Positions 42,911 to 53,137 of a DNA stretch of 64,000 nt are shown here, one piece after another. Position 1 is the stretch's first letter, and each line of letters starts with the position of its first letter. The stretch lies in contig NZ_CACSIP010000016.1 in assembly GCF_902705885.1 (NCBI RefSeq), forward strand, positions 1 to 64,000, in the 5' to 3' direction. Both the position numbers and the translations under genes were made by a program. Below the pieces are notes generated by a model. The model had not been told where the DNA came from. It did not search any database and worked only from the letters and a program-made list of their open reading frames with translations. The DNA comes from Mycolicibacterium austroafricanum (GTDB lineage: Bacteria > Actinomycetota > Actinomycetes > Mycobacteriales > Mycobacteriaceae).

Positions 42911-44301
42911 AGCCGCTCCTTCAGTACTCGGCGCAACACTTTCCCCGAGGGCAGGCGCGGTATCTCGGACACCACAAAGATCCGGCTCGGCTTCTTGTAG
43001 GTCGCCAACCGCTCTGCCACGAGCGCGACCAGCGCGTCGGGTTCGACAGCAGCGCGCGTCTTCACCGCGGCGACAACGGCTTCACCGTTGGCTGCATCCG
43101 GCACGCCGAATACGGCGCAATCCTCGACGGCGGGGTGACCGTGCAGCACGGATTCGACTTCCGCAGGCGCAACCTGGAATCCGCGGACTTTGATCATCTC
43201 CTTCGCGCGGTCGGTGATCCGCAACCAACCCTCGGCGTCGAGGTAGCCGACGTCACCGGTGCGGTACCACCCGTCGGCAAACGCCTGCGCGGTCGTCTCG
43301 CTCGGCAGGTAGCCCGTCATCACCGAGTCCGCGCGCACCTGGATCTCACCTGCTTCCCCCTGGCCCAGAGCCTCGCCGGACTCGAGAGAGACGATCCGTA
43401 CATCCACGCCCGGCACCGGTTTCCCCACGGTGTCCAGACGGGGGCCGTCGAGCTGGTTACAGGAGATCACCGGCAGTTCACTGGCCCCGTAGGCAGTCAT
43501 CCAGCTGACTCCGGTGCGGGCGGTGACGATATGCGCCACGCTCTCGGTAACCGGGGTGGCACACCACATGATGTATCGCAGCGACGACAAGTCGAAGGAC
43601 TCCAGCCTCGGGTGCGCGGACAGCGCCAGCGCAATCGGCGCGACGGCCATCTCGATGGTGATCCGGTCCGATTCGATGTGCCGCAGCATCATGTCGATGT
43701 CGAACCGGGGGTGCAGCCTGATCCAGGCTCCGGTGTCGAGCGACGTGACGATGTTGAGCAGACCGAGAATGTGCGACGGCGGAGTCAGCACCTGCATCCG
43801 GTCAGCGGCGGACAGCTGCAGCGCATCGCGCCAGTGGCGCACCGCGGCGGCCAGCGACGCGTGCGTGTGCCGCACCGCCTTGGGCATTCCCGTCGTGCCG
43901 GAGCTGAACACGAACACCGCATCCGCATCGCCGCCGCCCGCCTCGACCGCCGCTCCGGCGTACCGTCGCGGGGTGATCGGCTCATCCAGGTGCAGCATCG
44001 GCATCGCGTCGGCGAGCACCGGGTTGTCGCCGACAGCATGCGACGGGGCGGTCAGCGAGATCGCATGGCCGACCTCGGCCTGCTTCCAGGCCGGGCTCAG
44101 CAACACCGCTGCGGCGCCCAACCGCCAGATGGCGCGTAACGCAATGACGGATTCCGGCCGGTTCGACGACATCACCGCAACGCGGGCGCCCGGGCCGACG
44201 CCCCGCGCGTCGAGCACGGTGGCCATGCCGTCGGCCAGTGCGTCGAGATCGGAGAGGCTGTACTGCCGGTCCTCGAAGGCGAGCGCCATCCGCTCACTCA
44301 C
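42895..44301 (-). CDS. Class I adenylate-forming acyl-CoA ligase (ANL superfamily)
   Basis: 468 aa from GTG 44301; ATG 44289 is an alternative. P-loop FVFSSGTTGMPKAV, A5-type YGASELPV, YRTGDVGYLD, hinge RITDRAKEMIKVRGFQVAPAE, and the catalytic Lys in PSGKVLRRVLK. It is shorter than long-chain FadDs, in the range of medium-chain or aryl-CoA ligases. It is likely to activate a free acid intermediate for the two ACAD subunits it overlaps. The operator at 44364-44378 lies 63 nt upstream. Confidence 0.92.
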   Translation of the reverse strand: MSERMALAFEDRQYSLSDLDALADGMATVLDARGVGPGARVAVMSSNRPESVIALRAIWRLGAAAVLLSPAWKQAEVGHAISLTAPSHAVGDNPVLADAMPMLHLDEPITPRRYAGAAVEAGGGDADAVFVFSSGTTGMPKAVRHTHASLAAAVRHWRDALQLSAADRMQVLTPPSHILGLLNIVTSLDTGAWIRLHPRFDIDMMLRHIESDRITIEMAVAPIALALSAHPRLESFDLSSLRYIMWCATPVTESVAHIVTARTGVSWMTAYGASELPVISCNQLDGPRLDTVGKPVPGVDVRIVSLESGEALGQGEAGEIQVRADSVMTGYLPSETTAQAFADGWYRTGDVGYLDAEGWLRITDRAKEMIKVRGFQVAPAEVESVLHGHPAVEDCAVFGVPDAANGEAVVAAVKTRAAVEPDALVALVAERLATYKKPSRIFVVSEIPRLPSGKVLRRVLKERLWTSV

Positions 44302-44363
44302 GTTGCGCGCGCCCCTTCCGGAAGTCGTGGACGATGTCTACGAGAGGGTTACCGGTTGTCTAG

Positions 44364-44378
44364 GAGAATACTATTCTC
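44364..44378. promoter_or_regulatory. GAGAATACTATTCTC inverted repeat (candidate operator 6)
   Basis: The most extended site of the set: the symmetry continues outward through TAG/CTA to a 21-bp palindrome at 44361-44381. The 15-bp core is identical to 7922-7936. It lies between the divergent ligase-ACAD operon (GTG 44301) and the ferredoxin gene (ATG 44416). Confidence 0.8.
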
Positions 44379-44415
44379 CTAGAATCAGAATGACAATGTC
44401 GAAGGAAGGGTCCTC

Positions 44416-44739
44416 ATGACCGACCCGCAGGGACCGGGTTCCTCAGTGTCCGAGATGCAAGAGGCGGGCACCATCACCATCCACCTGGATGGAAGCACCG
44501 CGTCGGTGACACCGAAGGCCGGCGAGACGCTGCTGGAGAGCGCGCGCCGCGCGGGGATGGGGCCGCCATTCTCCTGTGAAGCCGGCAACTGCGGCACCTG
44601 CATGGCACTACTGACCGACGGCAAGGCCACGATGCGCGTCAACGACGCACTGACCGAGGACGAGGTCGACGAGGGATACGTGCTCACCTGCCAGGCCGTT
44701 CCCGACACACAATCGGTGACGGTCAACTACGACGAGTGA
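44416..44739 (+). CDS. [2Fe-2S] plant-type ferredoxin
   Basis: 107 aa. Cluster ligands C54-x4-C59-x2-C62 and C92. The sequence resembles the C-terminal ferredoxin domain of KshB-type Rieske oxygenase reductases but has no flavin or NAD domain. It is a free-standing electron carrier, plausible for the Rieske oxygenase at 1707 or a P450. ATG 44416 has AAGGAAGGG upstream. It shares the strongest operator with the ligase operon, and its 3' end overlaps the convergent CoA-transferase by 13 nt. Confidence 0.92.
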   Translation: MTDPQGPGSSVSEMQEAGTITIHLDGSTASVTPKAGETLLESARRAGMGPPFSCEAGNCGTCMALLTDGKATMRVNDALTEDEVDEGYVLTCQAVPDTQSVTVNYDE

Positions 44740-45815
44740 GCGGGGCGCGACGCGCCACGTATGACGTCAGCGTGCTCGTCGAGCCTGGGCGCGGGCCGGT
44801 AGTCGGGCTCATATCCTTCGATCCGGATGGGGCTGCCCACCAGATCGAACTCCCCGGCTCTGATCACGGCTTCCGGGGTGGCTGCCAGCGCCTCCGGCAG
44901 GGTACGCACCGCAGAGACCGGAATCCCCAACGGCCGCAGTCTGTCCTGCCAGCCTGATGCGGTGTCGGTGGCCAGTACGGCGCTGACAACGGCGAGCACT
45001 TCGTCGCGGCGCGCGGCACGCTCGGCCATCGTCGGGAAGCCCTCGATTCCCGCCTCCGCCGCGAACGCCGCCCAGAAGGCGTCATGGGTGATGAACAACG
45101 CCAGAAAGCCCTCGGCCGTCGAGAAGAGCTGCGCCGGAACGTAGTACGAGTGCGCCCCGAACGGGTGCCGTTGAGGCTCCACGCCGTCGTTCAGGAAGGC
45201 CGCCGCGCGGTAGTTCAGCTGCGAGAGCATCACGTCGCGCAGCGACACGTCGACCTGTCCGCCTCTTCCGGAAACGATCTGGGCAAGAAGCCCCAGAGCC
45301 GCCGCGAGTCCGGTCGAGTTGTCGGCGGACGAATACCCCGGCAGCGTCGGCGGCCCCTGCGGATCACCGGTCATCGCCGCCACCCCGGTCGCCGCCTGGA
45401 TGACGTAATCGAACGCCGGGTCATCCCCTCCGTCGAGCCCGAAGCCGGTCATCGCCACGCAGACGATGCGCTCGTTGAACGTCCGCAACGACTCGTAGGT
45501 CAGGCCCAGTCGCCGGATCGCCGACGGCTTCATGTTCACCAGCAGCGCATGCGAATCCGCCACCAGGTCGCCGAGTTTCTGCCGGCCCGACTCAGACCGG
45601 AGGTCCAGGCAGATGCTCTGCTTGTTGCGGTTGAGGCTGGCGAAGTAACTGTCGCCGACCTGACGGGAGATCTCGCCGCCGGGCGGCTCGACCTTGATCA
45701 CCTCGGCCCCCAGATCGGCGAGAAGCATGGTGGCGTACGGCCCGGCGAGCATCACCCCGACCTCGATGATGCGGATGCCCGCGAGCGGACCCACCGACGT
45801 CGTGGCCATCGTCAC
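44727..45815 (-). CDS. Family III (CaiB/BaiF) CoA-transferase
   Basis: 362 aa from GTG 45815 (GTGA overlap with the LLM gene stop). N-terminal GIRIIEVGVMLAGPYATMLLADLGAEVIKVEPP, MTGFGLDG, and the catalytic Asp in DPAFDYVIQAATG. Unlike the double-domain homologue at 15307, this one keeps the residue needed for the aspartyl-CoA intermediate. It probably activates an acid using a CoA thioester donor. Last gene of the minus-strand mutase operon starting at 48819. Confidence 0.92.
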   Translation of the reverse strand: MTMATTSVGPLAGIRIIEVGVMLAGPYATMLLADLGAEVIKVEPPGGEISRQVGDSYFASLNRNKQSICLDLRSESGRQKLGDLVADSHALLVNMKPSAIRRLGLTYESLRTFNERIVCVAMTGFGLDGGDDPAFDYVIQAATGVAAMTGDPQGPPTLPGYSSADNSTGLAAALGLLAQIVSGRGGQVDVSLRDVMLSQLNYRAAAFLNDGVEPQRHPFGAHSYYVPAQLFSTAEGFLALFITHDAFWAAFAAEAGIEGFPTMAERAARRDEVLAVVSAVLATDTASGWQDRLRPLGIPVSAVRTLPEALAATPEAVIRAGEFDLVGSPIRIEGYEPDYRPAPRLDEHADVIRGASRPAHSS

Positions 45816-46768
45816 CGCACGGCTTTGGCGAGTTCGGCGATCACCTCACGCGTGCGGTACTTCGAGGCCACCAGCTCGTCCCGGGTGTCACCGATCGGGA
45901 GCAGCCGCACCGAAAGATCCGTGACGCCGGCGTCGGCGAACATCTGGAATCGACGCAGAATCGACTCCTCATCGCCTGCCGCACACAGGTCGCCGACGTT
46001 GCGCGCGTCACCGCGGTCGAGCAGCTTCTGGTAGTTCGGCGACGTCTCCGCCTCCGCCAGGATCCTGTTGGCGCGCTCCTTGGCCATGTCGATCTCGGAA
46101 GTGGCGCACAGGCACACCGGGATCCCGGCGACGATGCGCGGCGCGGGGCGGCCCGCTTCGGCCGCCGCCTTGTTGATCTTCGGGGCGATGTGGTCGCCGA
46201 TCGCCTTCTCGTCGGCCATCCACAGAACCGTACCGTCGGCCTGCTCACCGGCGATCTGCAGCATCACCGGGCCGAGCGCCGCGACCAACACCGGCATCGG
46301 CGTCTCGGCGCCCAGGGCCGTCGGATTGTGAACGGTGAACGAGTTGTTCTCGACGTCGACCGGGCCGGGCCCGGCGATCGCCGAGTTCAGCACCTCGAGG
46401 TAGTCGCGGGTGTAGGCGGCCGGCTTGTCGTAGGGCAACCCGAGCATGTCCCTGACAATCCAGTGGTGTGACGGTCCGACCCCCAGCGCCAGCCGACCCG
46501 CCGACATGGCATGCACCGAAAGCGCTTGCCGGGCAAGGGCGATGGGATGCTGCGCCTGGAGCGGAACCACCGCGGTTCCCAACTCGATGCGTGAGGTGTG
46601 CGCCGCCATCAGCGCGACCATAGTCAGGCAGTCGAAGTCATCGGGGACCTGCGGCATCCAGGCGGTGTCCAAACCGGCCGATTCGGCCCACTCGATGTCG
46701 GCCACCAGCTTGTTGACCTTGCGCGTCATATCGCCGCGCTCGGCCCCGATCATCACGCCCAGTCTCAT
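45812..46768 (-). CDS. LLM class F420-dependent oxidoreductase (TIGR03564-like)
   Basis: 318 aa from ATG 46768. The pattern MRLGVMIGAERG, AESAGLDTAWMPQVPDDFDCLTMVAL, LGTAVVPLQAQHPIALARQALS, GVGPSHHWIV resembles the mycobacterial F420-dependent subgroup. The reaction is hydride transfer to or from F420; substrate unknown. It lies downstream of the mutase small subunit, separated by a tandem duplication of its own start region (46756-46838), which leaves extra ATGAGACTGGGC copies upstream. Confidence 0.87.
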   Translation of the reverse strand: MRLGVMIGAERGDMTRKVNKLVADIEWAESAGLDTAWMPQVPDDFDCLTMVALMAAHTSRIELGTAVVPLQAQHPIALARQALSVHAMSAGRLALGVGPSHHWIVRDMLGLPYDKPAAYTRDYLEVLNSAIAGPGPVDVENNSFTVHNPTALGAETPMPVLVAALGPVMLQIAGEQADGTVLWMADEKAIGDHIAPKINKAAAEAGRPAPRIVAGIPVCLCATSEIDMAKERANRILAEAETSPNYQKLLDRGDARNVGDLCAAGDEESILRRFQMFADAGVTDLSVRLLPIGDTRDELVASKYRTREVIAELAKAVR

Positions 46769-46838
46769 GACCCTCCCCTGCTTCGCCCGCCCAGTCTCAT
46801 AACCCACCCCTGCTTCGCCCGCCCAGTCTCATAACCCC
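46756..46838. repeat. 32-bp tandem repeat (about 2.6 copies) at a gene junction
   Basis: Copies lie at 46756-46787, 46788-46819 and 46820-46838 (partial). Each full copy contains CAGTCTCAT, which on the minus strand is ATGAGACTG, the start of the LLM gene, plus its purine-rich RBS. The promoter-distal copy also holds the TGA stop of the mutase small subunit (46829-46831) inside ATGA. The original junction was probably a 4-nt stop/start overlap that was then duplicated. Confidence 0.8.
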
Positions 46839-47229
46839 GAAACCTTTTCCGTCAACGCACGCACGTCGCGCACCAGATCCTCCAGCGAGGTACCGGTCGG
46901 GAACACCGCGGCCGCACCGGCGTCCAGCAATTTCTGCACGTCGCTGCCCGGGATGGTGCCACCGACGACGACCGCGATGTCACCTGCGTCCGCCGCGCGC
47001 AACGCGTCGACGGTCCGGGTGGTGAGCGCGACGTGGGCGCCGGACAGGATCGAGAGCCCCACCAGCGCGACGTCTTCCTGCAGCGCGATCGACACGATGT
47101 CCTCGATCCGCTGACGGATGCCGGTGTAGATGACCTCGAACCCGGCATCGCGCAGGGTGCGCGCGACGATCTTGGCACCCCGATCATGGCCGTCGAGACC
47201 GGGTTTGGCGACAAGCACTCGCGTGGCCA

Positions 47230-47230
<1 letters not shown>
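46829..47230 (-). CDS. B12-binding small subunit of an acyl-CoA mutase (IcmB/HcmB/MutB C-terminal type)
   Basis: 133 aa from GTG 47230, sharing one base with the large-subunit stop (TAGTG). The cobalamin-binding D13-x-H15-x2-G18 (KPGLDGHDRG) supplies the lower axial His. VGLSILSGAH and VVVGGTIPG complete the Rossmann-like B12 fold. A separate small subunit is the isobutyryl-CoA and 2-hydroxyisobutyryl-CoA mutase arrangement. It pairs with the protein encoded at 47230-48819. Confidence 0.93.
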
Positions 47231-48819
<1,589 letters not shown>

Positions 48820-49002
48820 CAGAGGATAACGTACTTGCAAAAAATGAGAATGCCAATACCGCTGTGCGCAAAGATGCACTCGGGAGCAGGTGCCGCGCAC
48901 ACCGCAGACACATTGAAACCCCGGTACACAGCGATTATGCAATTCGCCTAAAATGAGAATCACACTATCCTGGTGTGCGGGGTCCGTCAGCCGAGGAGGC
49001 TT
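48820..49002. promoter_or_regulatory. Divergent promoter with two TGAGAAT half-sites, mutase operon / SDR-ligase operon
   Basis: This 183-bp gap has no gene. AAAATGAGAAT occurs twice, with TGAGAAT at 48845-48851 and 48955-48961, in the same orientation and 110 bp apart. The right halves are degenerate (GCCAATACC and CACACTATCC), so these are weak or half versions of the GAGAA-N5-TTCTC operator, one near each start. Confidence 0.45.
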
Positions 49003-49836
49003 ATGTCCAGCGAGTCATCATTCACCGACCGCACCCTGGTGGTCTCCGGGGGCAGCCGTGGGATCGGACTGGCCATCGCGCTGGGCGCCGCCAGGCTGGG
49101 CGCGAACGTCGTGCTGTTGGCCAAGACCGCCGAACCGCATCCCAAGCTACCCGGGACCGTGCACACCGCCGTCGCCGAAGTCGAGGCCGCCGGCGGTAAG
49201 GGTCTGGCCGTGGTCGGCGACGTCCGCAACGAAGAGGACGTGCAGCGCGCCGTCGACGCCGCAGTGCAGCGTTTCGGCGGGATCGACGTCGTGGTGAACA
49301 ACGCCAGCGCCATCGCGACCGACCGCACCGAGGATCTGTCCGCCAAGAAGTTCGACCTGATGATGGACATCAACGTCCGCGGCACCTTCCTCCTCACCAA
49401 GGCCGCGTTGCCGCACCTGCGGAACTCAGCGTCAGCGCACGTGCTGACGATCTCTCCGCCGCTGAACATGAACCCGTACTGGCTCGGGGCGCACCCGTCC
49501 TACACACTGTCGAAGTATGGGATGACCCTGCTGAGCCTGGGATGGGCCAACGAGTACGCCGATGCGGGCATCGGCTTCAGCTGCCTGTGGCCACAGACCT
49601 ACATCGCGACCTCGGCGGTGACCAACCTCGCCGGCGGCGACGCGCTCGTGGCGGCTTCCCGCAGCCCCGAGATCATGGCGGACTCGGCGGTGGCGATCCT
49701 GTCCAGACCCCCCTCCGAGGTCAACGGCGAGTGCTTCATCGACGCCGACGTGCTCACCGCGGCCGGCGTCACCGACCTGTCGCGCTACGGCGGCGGCGAC
49801 AACCCGATGTGGGATATCTTCCTGGACAAGTCATGA
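49003..49836 (+). CDS. Short-chain dehydrogenase/reductase (HSDL2-like)
   Basis: 277 aa from ATG 49003 with GAGGAGG upstream. Cofactor loop SGGSRGIGLAIALGAARLGA, the insertion KTAEPHPKLPGTVHTAVAEVEAAGG typical of HSDL2-type SDRs, VNNASAIA, Ser in TISPPLNM, Tyr-x3-Lys in YTLSKYGMT. No C-terminal SCP2 domain. The first of three coupled genes with an acyl-CoA ligase and an orphan small protein (ATGA overlap with the ligase). Likely a hydroxyacyl-CoA or alcohol dehydrogenase. Confidence 0.9.
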   Translation: MSSESSFTDRTLVVSGGSRGIGLAIALGAARLGANVVLLAKTAEPHPKLPGTVHTAVAEVEAAGGKGLAVVGDVRNEEDVQRAVDAAVQRFGGIDVVVNNASAIATDRTEDLSAKKFDLMMDINVRGTFLLTKAALPHLRNSASAHVLTISPPLNMNPYWLGAHPSYTLSKYGMTLLSLGWANEYADAGIGFSCLWPQTYIATSAVTNLAGGDALVAASRSPEIMADSAVAILSRPPSEVNGECFIDADVLTAAGVTDLSRYGGGDNPMWDIFLDKS

Positions 49837-51347
49837 GTATCTCGTTGCTGTTGGAAATGGCGTCCTCGGCCGATCCGGACCGGACGGCGGTGGTCTCCGA
49901 CGATGTCCGCCTGTCTACCGGTGAGCTGAGCGCACTGGCCGACGGCGCCGCCGGCGTCGTCGCGGCCTCGGGTGCGCAGCACGTCGCCTACGTCGGTACC
50001 GGCGGAGCGGTGCTGCCGCTACTGCTGTTCTCCTCGGCGCGCGCGGCCGTGCCGTTCACGCCGCTGAACTACCGGTTGTCGCCCGACGGCCTCCGGGCGC
50101 TGCTCGACCGGCTTCCCGACCCACTGGTGGTGGTCGACGAGGAGTACCGCGACGCTGTCGGCGGAGGTTACCGCACGTTGGGATCGGACGAACTGCTCGA
50201 GGCGGCGCGCGGCGCTGAGCCCGCAGCCGAATTCGCCGACCCGGACGCGGTGGCGGTGGTGCTGTTCACCTCGGGCACCACCTCCAAGCCGAAAGCGGTC
50301 GAACTCACCCACAACAATCTCACCAGCTACGTGACCGGAACTGTCGAGTTCGCTTCGGCCGACCCCGGCGACGCCGCGCTGATCTGTGTGCCGCCGTATC
50401 ACATCGCCGGTGTCGGCGCCGCGCTGTCCAACCTGTACGCAGGCCGGAAGATGGTCTACCTCAGGCACTTCGACGCCGCCGAGTGGGTGCGGCTGGTGGG
50501 CATTGAGAACGTCACGTCGGCGACGGTGGTGCCAACCATGCTCGATCGCATCGTCACCGTCCTGGATGCCGACAAGGTGACGTTGCCGTCGCTGCGCACC
50601 CTGGCCTACGGCGGCTCCAAAGTGGCCCTGCCGCTGGTCCGCAAGGCGCTGTCGTTGCTCCCGCAGGTCGGGTTCGTCAACGCCTACGGCCTCACCGAGA
50701 CGAGTTCGACCATCGCCGTGCTGACCCCCGACGACCACCGCACGGCTCTGGCCGCGACCGACGAAACGGTTGCCCGCCGGCTCGGCTCGGTGGGCCGGCC
50801 GGTGCCGGGCATCGAAGTCGAGATCCGGGCGGAGGACGGCACAGTCCTCGGCGCAGGCCAGACGGGTGAACTGTTCGTCCGGGGCGAGCAGGTGTCCGGC
50901 AAGTACACCGACATCGGCTCCGTTCTCGACGAGCACGGCTGGTTCCCGACCAAGGACGTCGCCTACCTCGACGACGAGGGCTACCTGTTCATCGGTGGAC
51001 GCTCCGACGACACCATCATCCGGGGCGGCGAGAACATCGCGCCCGCCGAGATCGAGGACGTGCTGGTCGAACACCCCCAGGTGCGCGACTGCGCGGTGGT
51101 CGGCGCGGAGGATCCCCAGTGGGGACAGATCATCGTCGCGGTTGTGGTGCCCCGGGGCGGAACCGAACCTGATGCGGAGGATCTGCGATCACACGTCCGC
51201 GCGCAGCTTCGCGGATCGCGCACCCCTGACCGGGTGGTGTTCCGGGACGAACTGCCCACCAACGCGACCGGCAAGGTCCTGCGCCGCGAACTCGTCAATG
51301 AACTCAGCGCCCAATCCCCCACTGCGTCAATCAAGGAGCCCACATGA
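49833..51347 (+). CDS. Class I adenylate-forming acyl-CoA ligase (ANL superfamily)
   Basis: 504 aa from ATG 49833 (ATGA overlap with the SDR stop). P-loop VVLFTSGTTSKPKAVELTH, AYGLTETSSTI, hinge FIGGRSDDTIIRGGENIAPAEIE, catalytic Lys in NATGKVLRREL. The second ligase in the window, only distantly like the one at 42895, so it probably activates a different acid, perhaps released after ring cleavage. It is coupled to the 100-aa protein downstream by another ATGA overlap. Confidence 0.92.
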   Translation: MSISLLLEMASSADPDRTAVVSDDVRLSTGELSALADGAAGVVAASGAQHVAYVGTGGAVLPLLLFSSARAAVPFTPLNYRLSPDGLRALLDRLPDPLVVVDEEYRDAVGGGYRTLGSDELLEAARGAEPAAEFADPDAVAVVLFTSGTTSKPKAVELTHNNLTSYVTGTVEFASADPGDAALICVPPYHIAGVGAALSNLYAGRKMVYLRHFDAAEWVRLVGIENVTSATVVPTMLDRIVTVLDADKVTLPSLRTLAYGGSKVALPLVRKALSLLPQVGFVNAYGLTETSSTIAVLTPDDHRTALAATDETVARRLGSVGRPVPGIEVEIRAEDGTVLGAGQTGELFVRGEQVSGKYTDIGSVLDEHGWFPTKDVAYLDDEGYLFIGGRSDDTIIRGGENIAPAEIEDVLVEHPQVRDCAVVGAEDPQWGQIIVAVVVPRGGTEPDAEDLRSHVRAQLRGSRTPDRVVFRDELPTNATGKVLRRELVNELSAQSPTASIKEPT

Positions 51348-51646
51348 TCAAGAACGGCACCCGCCTGCAGAGCCAGGTCTGCGACACCCAGGTCATCGTG
51401 GTGCGCAGCGCCGACACCCTCGACGACCTCCGGGCGGGCGGGGCACCGATGGTCCCGATCGGCGACCAGGTCGACAGCAGCCTGTCGCTGGACGACGCGC
51501 TCGCCGACGGGAACCTGATGGGCAAACGCTACGTCGACGACGGCGGTGCCGAGCTTCTGGTCACCAAGGCCGGCAAGGGCACGCTCAGCATCGGCTCGAC
51601 CCCGCTCGCTCTCAAGGAAGCCAAGCCGCTGCCCGCCAGCGACTGA
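51344..51646 (+). CDS. Small protein of unknown function, coupled to acyl-CoA ligase
   Basis: 100 aa; ATG within the ligase stop (ATGA). It begins MIKNGTRLQSQVCDTQVIVVR, with a single conserved-looking Cys, then GGAPMVPIG and a C-terminal LLVTKAGKGTLSIGSTPLALKEAKPLP that suggests a small beta-rich fold. No signal peptide or membrane segment. I do not recognise a domain. Tight coupling suggests a role with the ligase or its thioester product; this is inference. Confidence 0.78.
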   Translation: MIKNGTRLQSQVCDTQVIVVRSADTLDDLRAGGAPMVPIGDQVDSSLSLDDALADGNLMGKRYVDDGGAELLVTKAGKGTLSIGSTPLALKEAKPLPASD

Positions 51647-51659
51647 TACCTTCGGCCGT

Positions 51660-53129
51660 GTGAGGCCACGCCGCCTGCTGACCCGCTACGCAGCTGGTCT
51701 CACGTGGGCCTACCTGCTGACAGTCGCCGAAGTTGTGGCGATCGTCGTGTCGCTCGTGGGGCGCAGCGCCATTACCCCGGGCAACGTCATCGCCTTCATC
51801 GCGGTGAGCGTCGTCGGCACCGTCACGGTCGCCGCCGGCGCGGTGCTGATCGTCACCCCCACACTGCGATGGCTCGGTGCCGGCCTGACCCCAACGGACG
51901 CCCAATTGCGGACGGCGACCAAGATGATGCGGCGACAGGCCGCCATCACCCTGGCGCCGTGGGTTCTGGCTGCCGCGATCCTGGTACCGCTCAACATCGA
52001 CACGGGGGCGACAGGGCTCATCATCCTCGCCTCGGCCATCCTGTTCGGCGCCATCGCGACGCTGTGCACGGGATTCCTGTTCACAATCCGCACGCTGCGC
52101 CCGGTGCTGGCCGCCGTGCCCGCCCACCTCAGCCGGCCGGCCGCACCGGGCGTGCGCGCCCGCCTGCTGCTGATGTGGACCGTGTGCACGGCGCTGCCCG
52201 GGCTGGCCATCGCCATTCTGCTCATCATGCGCTCCAACGGTTGGCTGCTCGACGCCTCCGCCCCGATCGAGTTGGCGCTCACCGTGTTGGCGCTGGTCGC
52301 CGTGGTGCTGGGACTGCGCGCGATGATCCTGGTGTCGATGTCGATCTCCGACCCGGTCAGCCAAGTGGTCGACGCGATGGCCGACGTCGAGAAGGGACAC
52401 ATCGACCGCACCATCGACGTCTACGAGTGGTCCGAGATCGGGCGGTTGCAGAGCGGGTTCAACCGCATGGTGGCGGGGCTGCGGGAACGCGACCGGCTGC
52501 GAGACCTGTTCGGCCGCCACGTCGGTGAGGAAGTCGCCCGCCGCGCCGTCGAGCAGAACACCTCGCCGTCCGGGGACGAACGTGAGGTGGCGGTGCTGTT
52601 CATCGACTTGGCCGACTCGACGCAGTTGGCGATCGTTCACGAACCCCATGAGGTGGCCCGGGTCCTCAACGACTTCTTTCGGATCGTGGTCGCCGCGGTG
52701 GACGAGCGGCACGGCTTGATCAACAAGTTCCAGGGAGACGCGGCGCTGGCGGTGTTCGGCGCCCCGCTGCGCATCGATGATCCCGTCGACGCCGCGTTGG
52801 CCACCGCGCGCGCTTTGGCTACCGAACTACGACGACTCCCGGTTGATTTCGGGATCGGCGTCTCAGCCGGTCCGGTGTTCGCCGGGAACATCGGGGCGGA
52901 GAACCGATATGAGTACACAGTGGTCGGTGACCCGGTGAACGAAGCGGCGCGGCTAGCCGATTGCGCAAAGGAGTTCGACGGCAGGGCATTGTGCTCAGGG
53001 ACCGCGCTCGAGCAGGCGGACCCCGCCGAGCGGGCCCGGTGGGCGGCCCGCGGCCAGACCGCCCTGCGCGGACGGACGGACGCCACCGACATCTATGTGC
53101 CGACAGCAATTCGGCCCTCCGACTCCTAG
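51660..53129 (+). CDS. Membrane adenylate cyclase, class III, with HAMP domain (Rv1318c/Rv1319c/Rv1320c-like)
   Basis: 489 aa from GTG 51660. About six hydrophobic helices in residues 10-235, then a HAMP linker (MSISDPVSQVVDAMADVEKGHIDRTIDV), then a class III cyclase domain. Metal Asp in VLFIDLADST, second Asp in KFQGDAALAVFG with the adenine-side Lys just before it, and YTVVGDPVNEAARL with transition-state Asn and Arg. So it looks catalytically intact. No obvious functional link to the catabolic genes. It converges on the broken NTF2-like gene. Confidence 0.9.
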   Translation: MRPRRLLTRYAAGLTWAYLLTVAEVVAIVVSLVGRSAITPGNVIAFIAVSVVGTVTVAAGAVLIVTPTLRWLGAGLTPTDAQLRTATKMMRRQAAITLAPWVLAAAILVPLNIDTGATGLIILASAILFGAIATLCTGFLFTIRTLRPVLAAVPAHLSRPAAPGVRARLLLMWTVCTALPGLAIAILLIMRSNGWLLDASAPIELALTVLALVAVVLGLRAMILVSMSISDPVSQVVDAMADVEKGHIDRTIDVYEWSEIGRLQSGFNRMVAGLRERDRLRDLFGRHVGEEVARRAVEQNTSPSGDEREVAVLFIDLADSTQLAIVHEPHEVARVLNDFFRIVVAAVDERHGLINKFQGDAALAVFGAPLRIDDPVDAALATARALATELRRLPVDFGIGVSAGPVFAGNIGAENRYEYTVVGDPVNEAARLADCAKEFDGRALCSGTALEQADPAERARWAARGQTALRGRTDATDIYVPTAIRPSDS

Positions 53130-53137
53130 CGCCGGCG

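Noticed and set aside
44727..44739. Ferredoxin/CoA-transferase overlap as a possible regulatory antisense
   Set aside because: A 13-nt tail overlap between convergent genes is common in compact genomes and shows no added structure.
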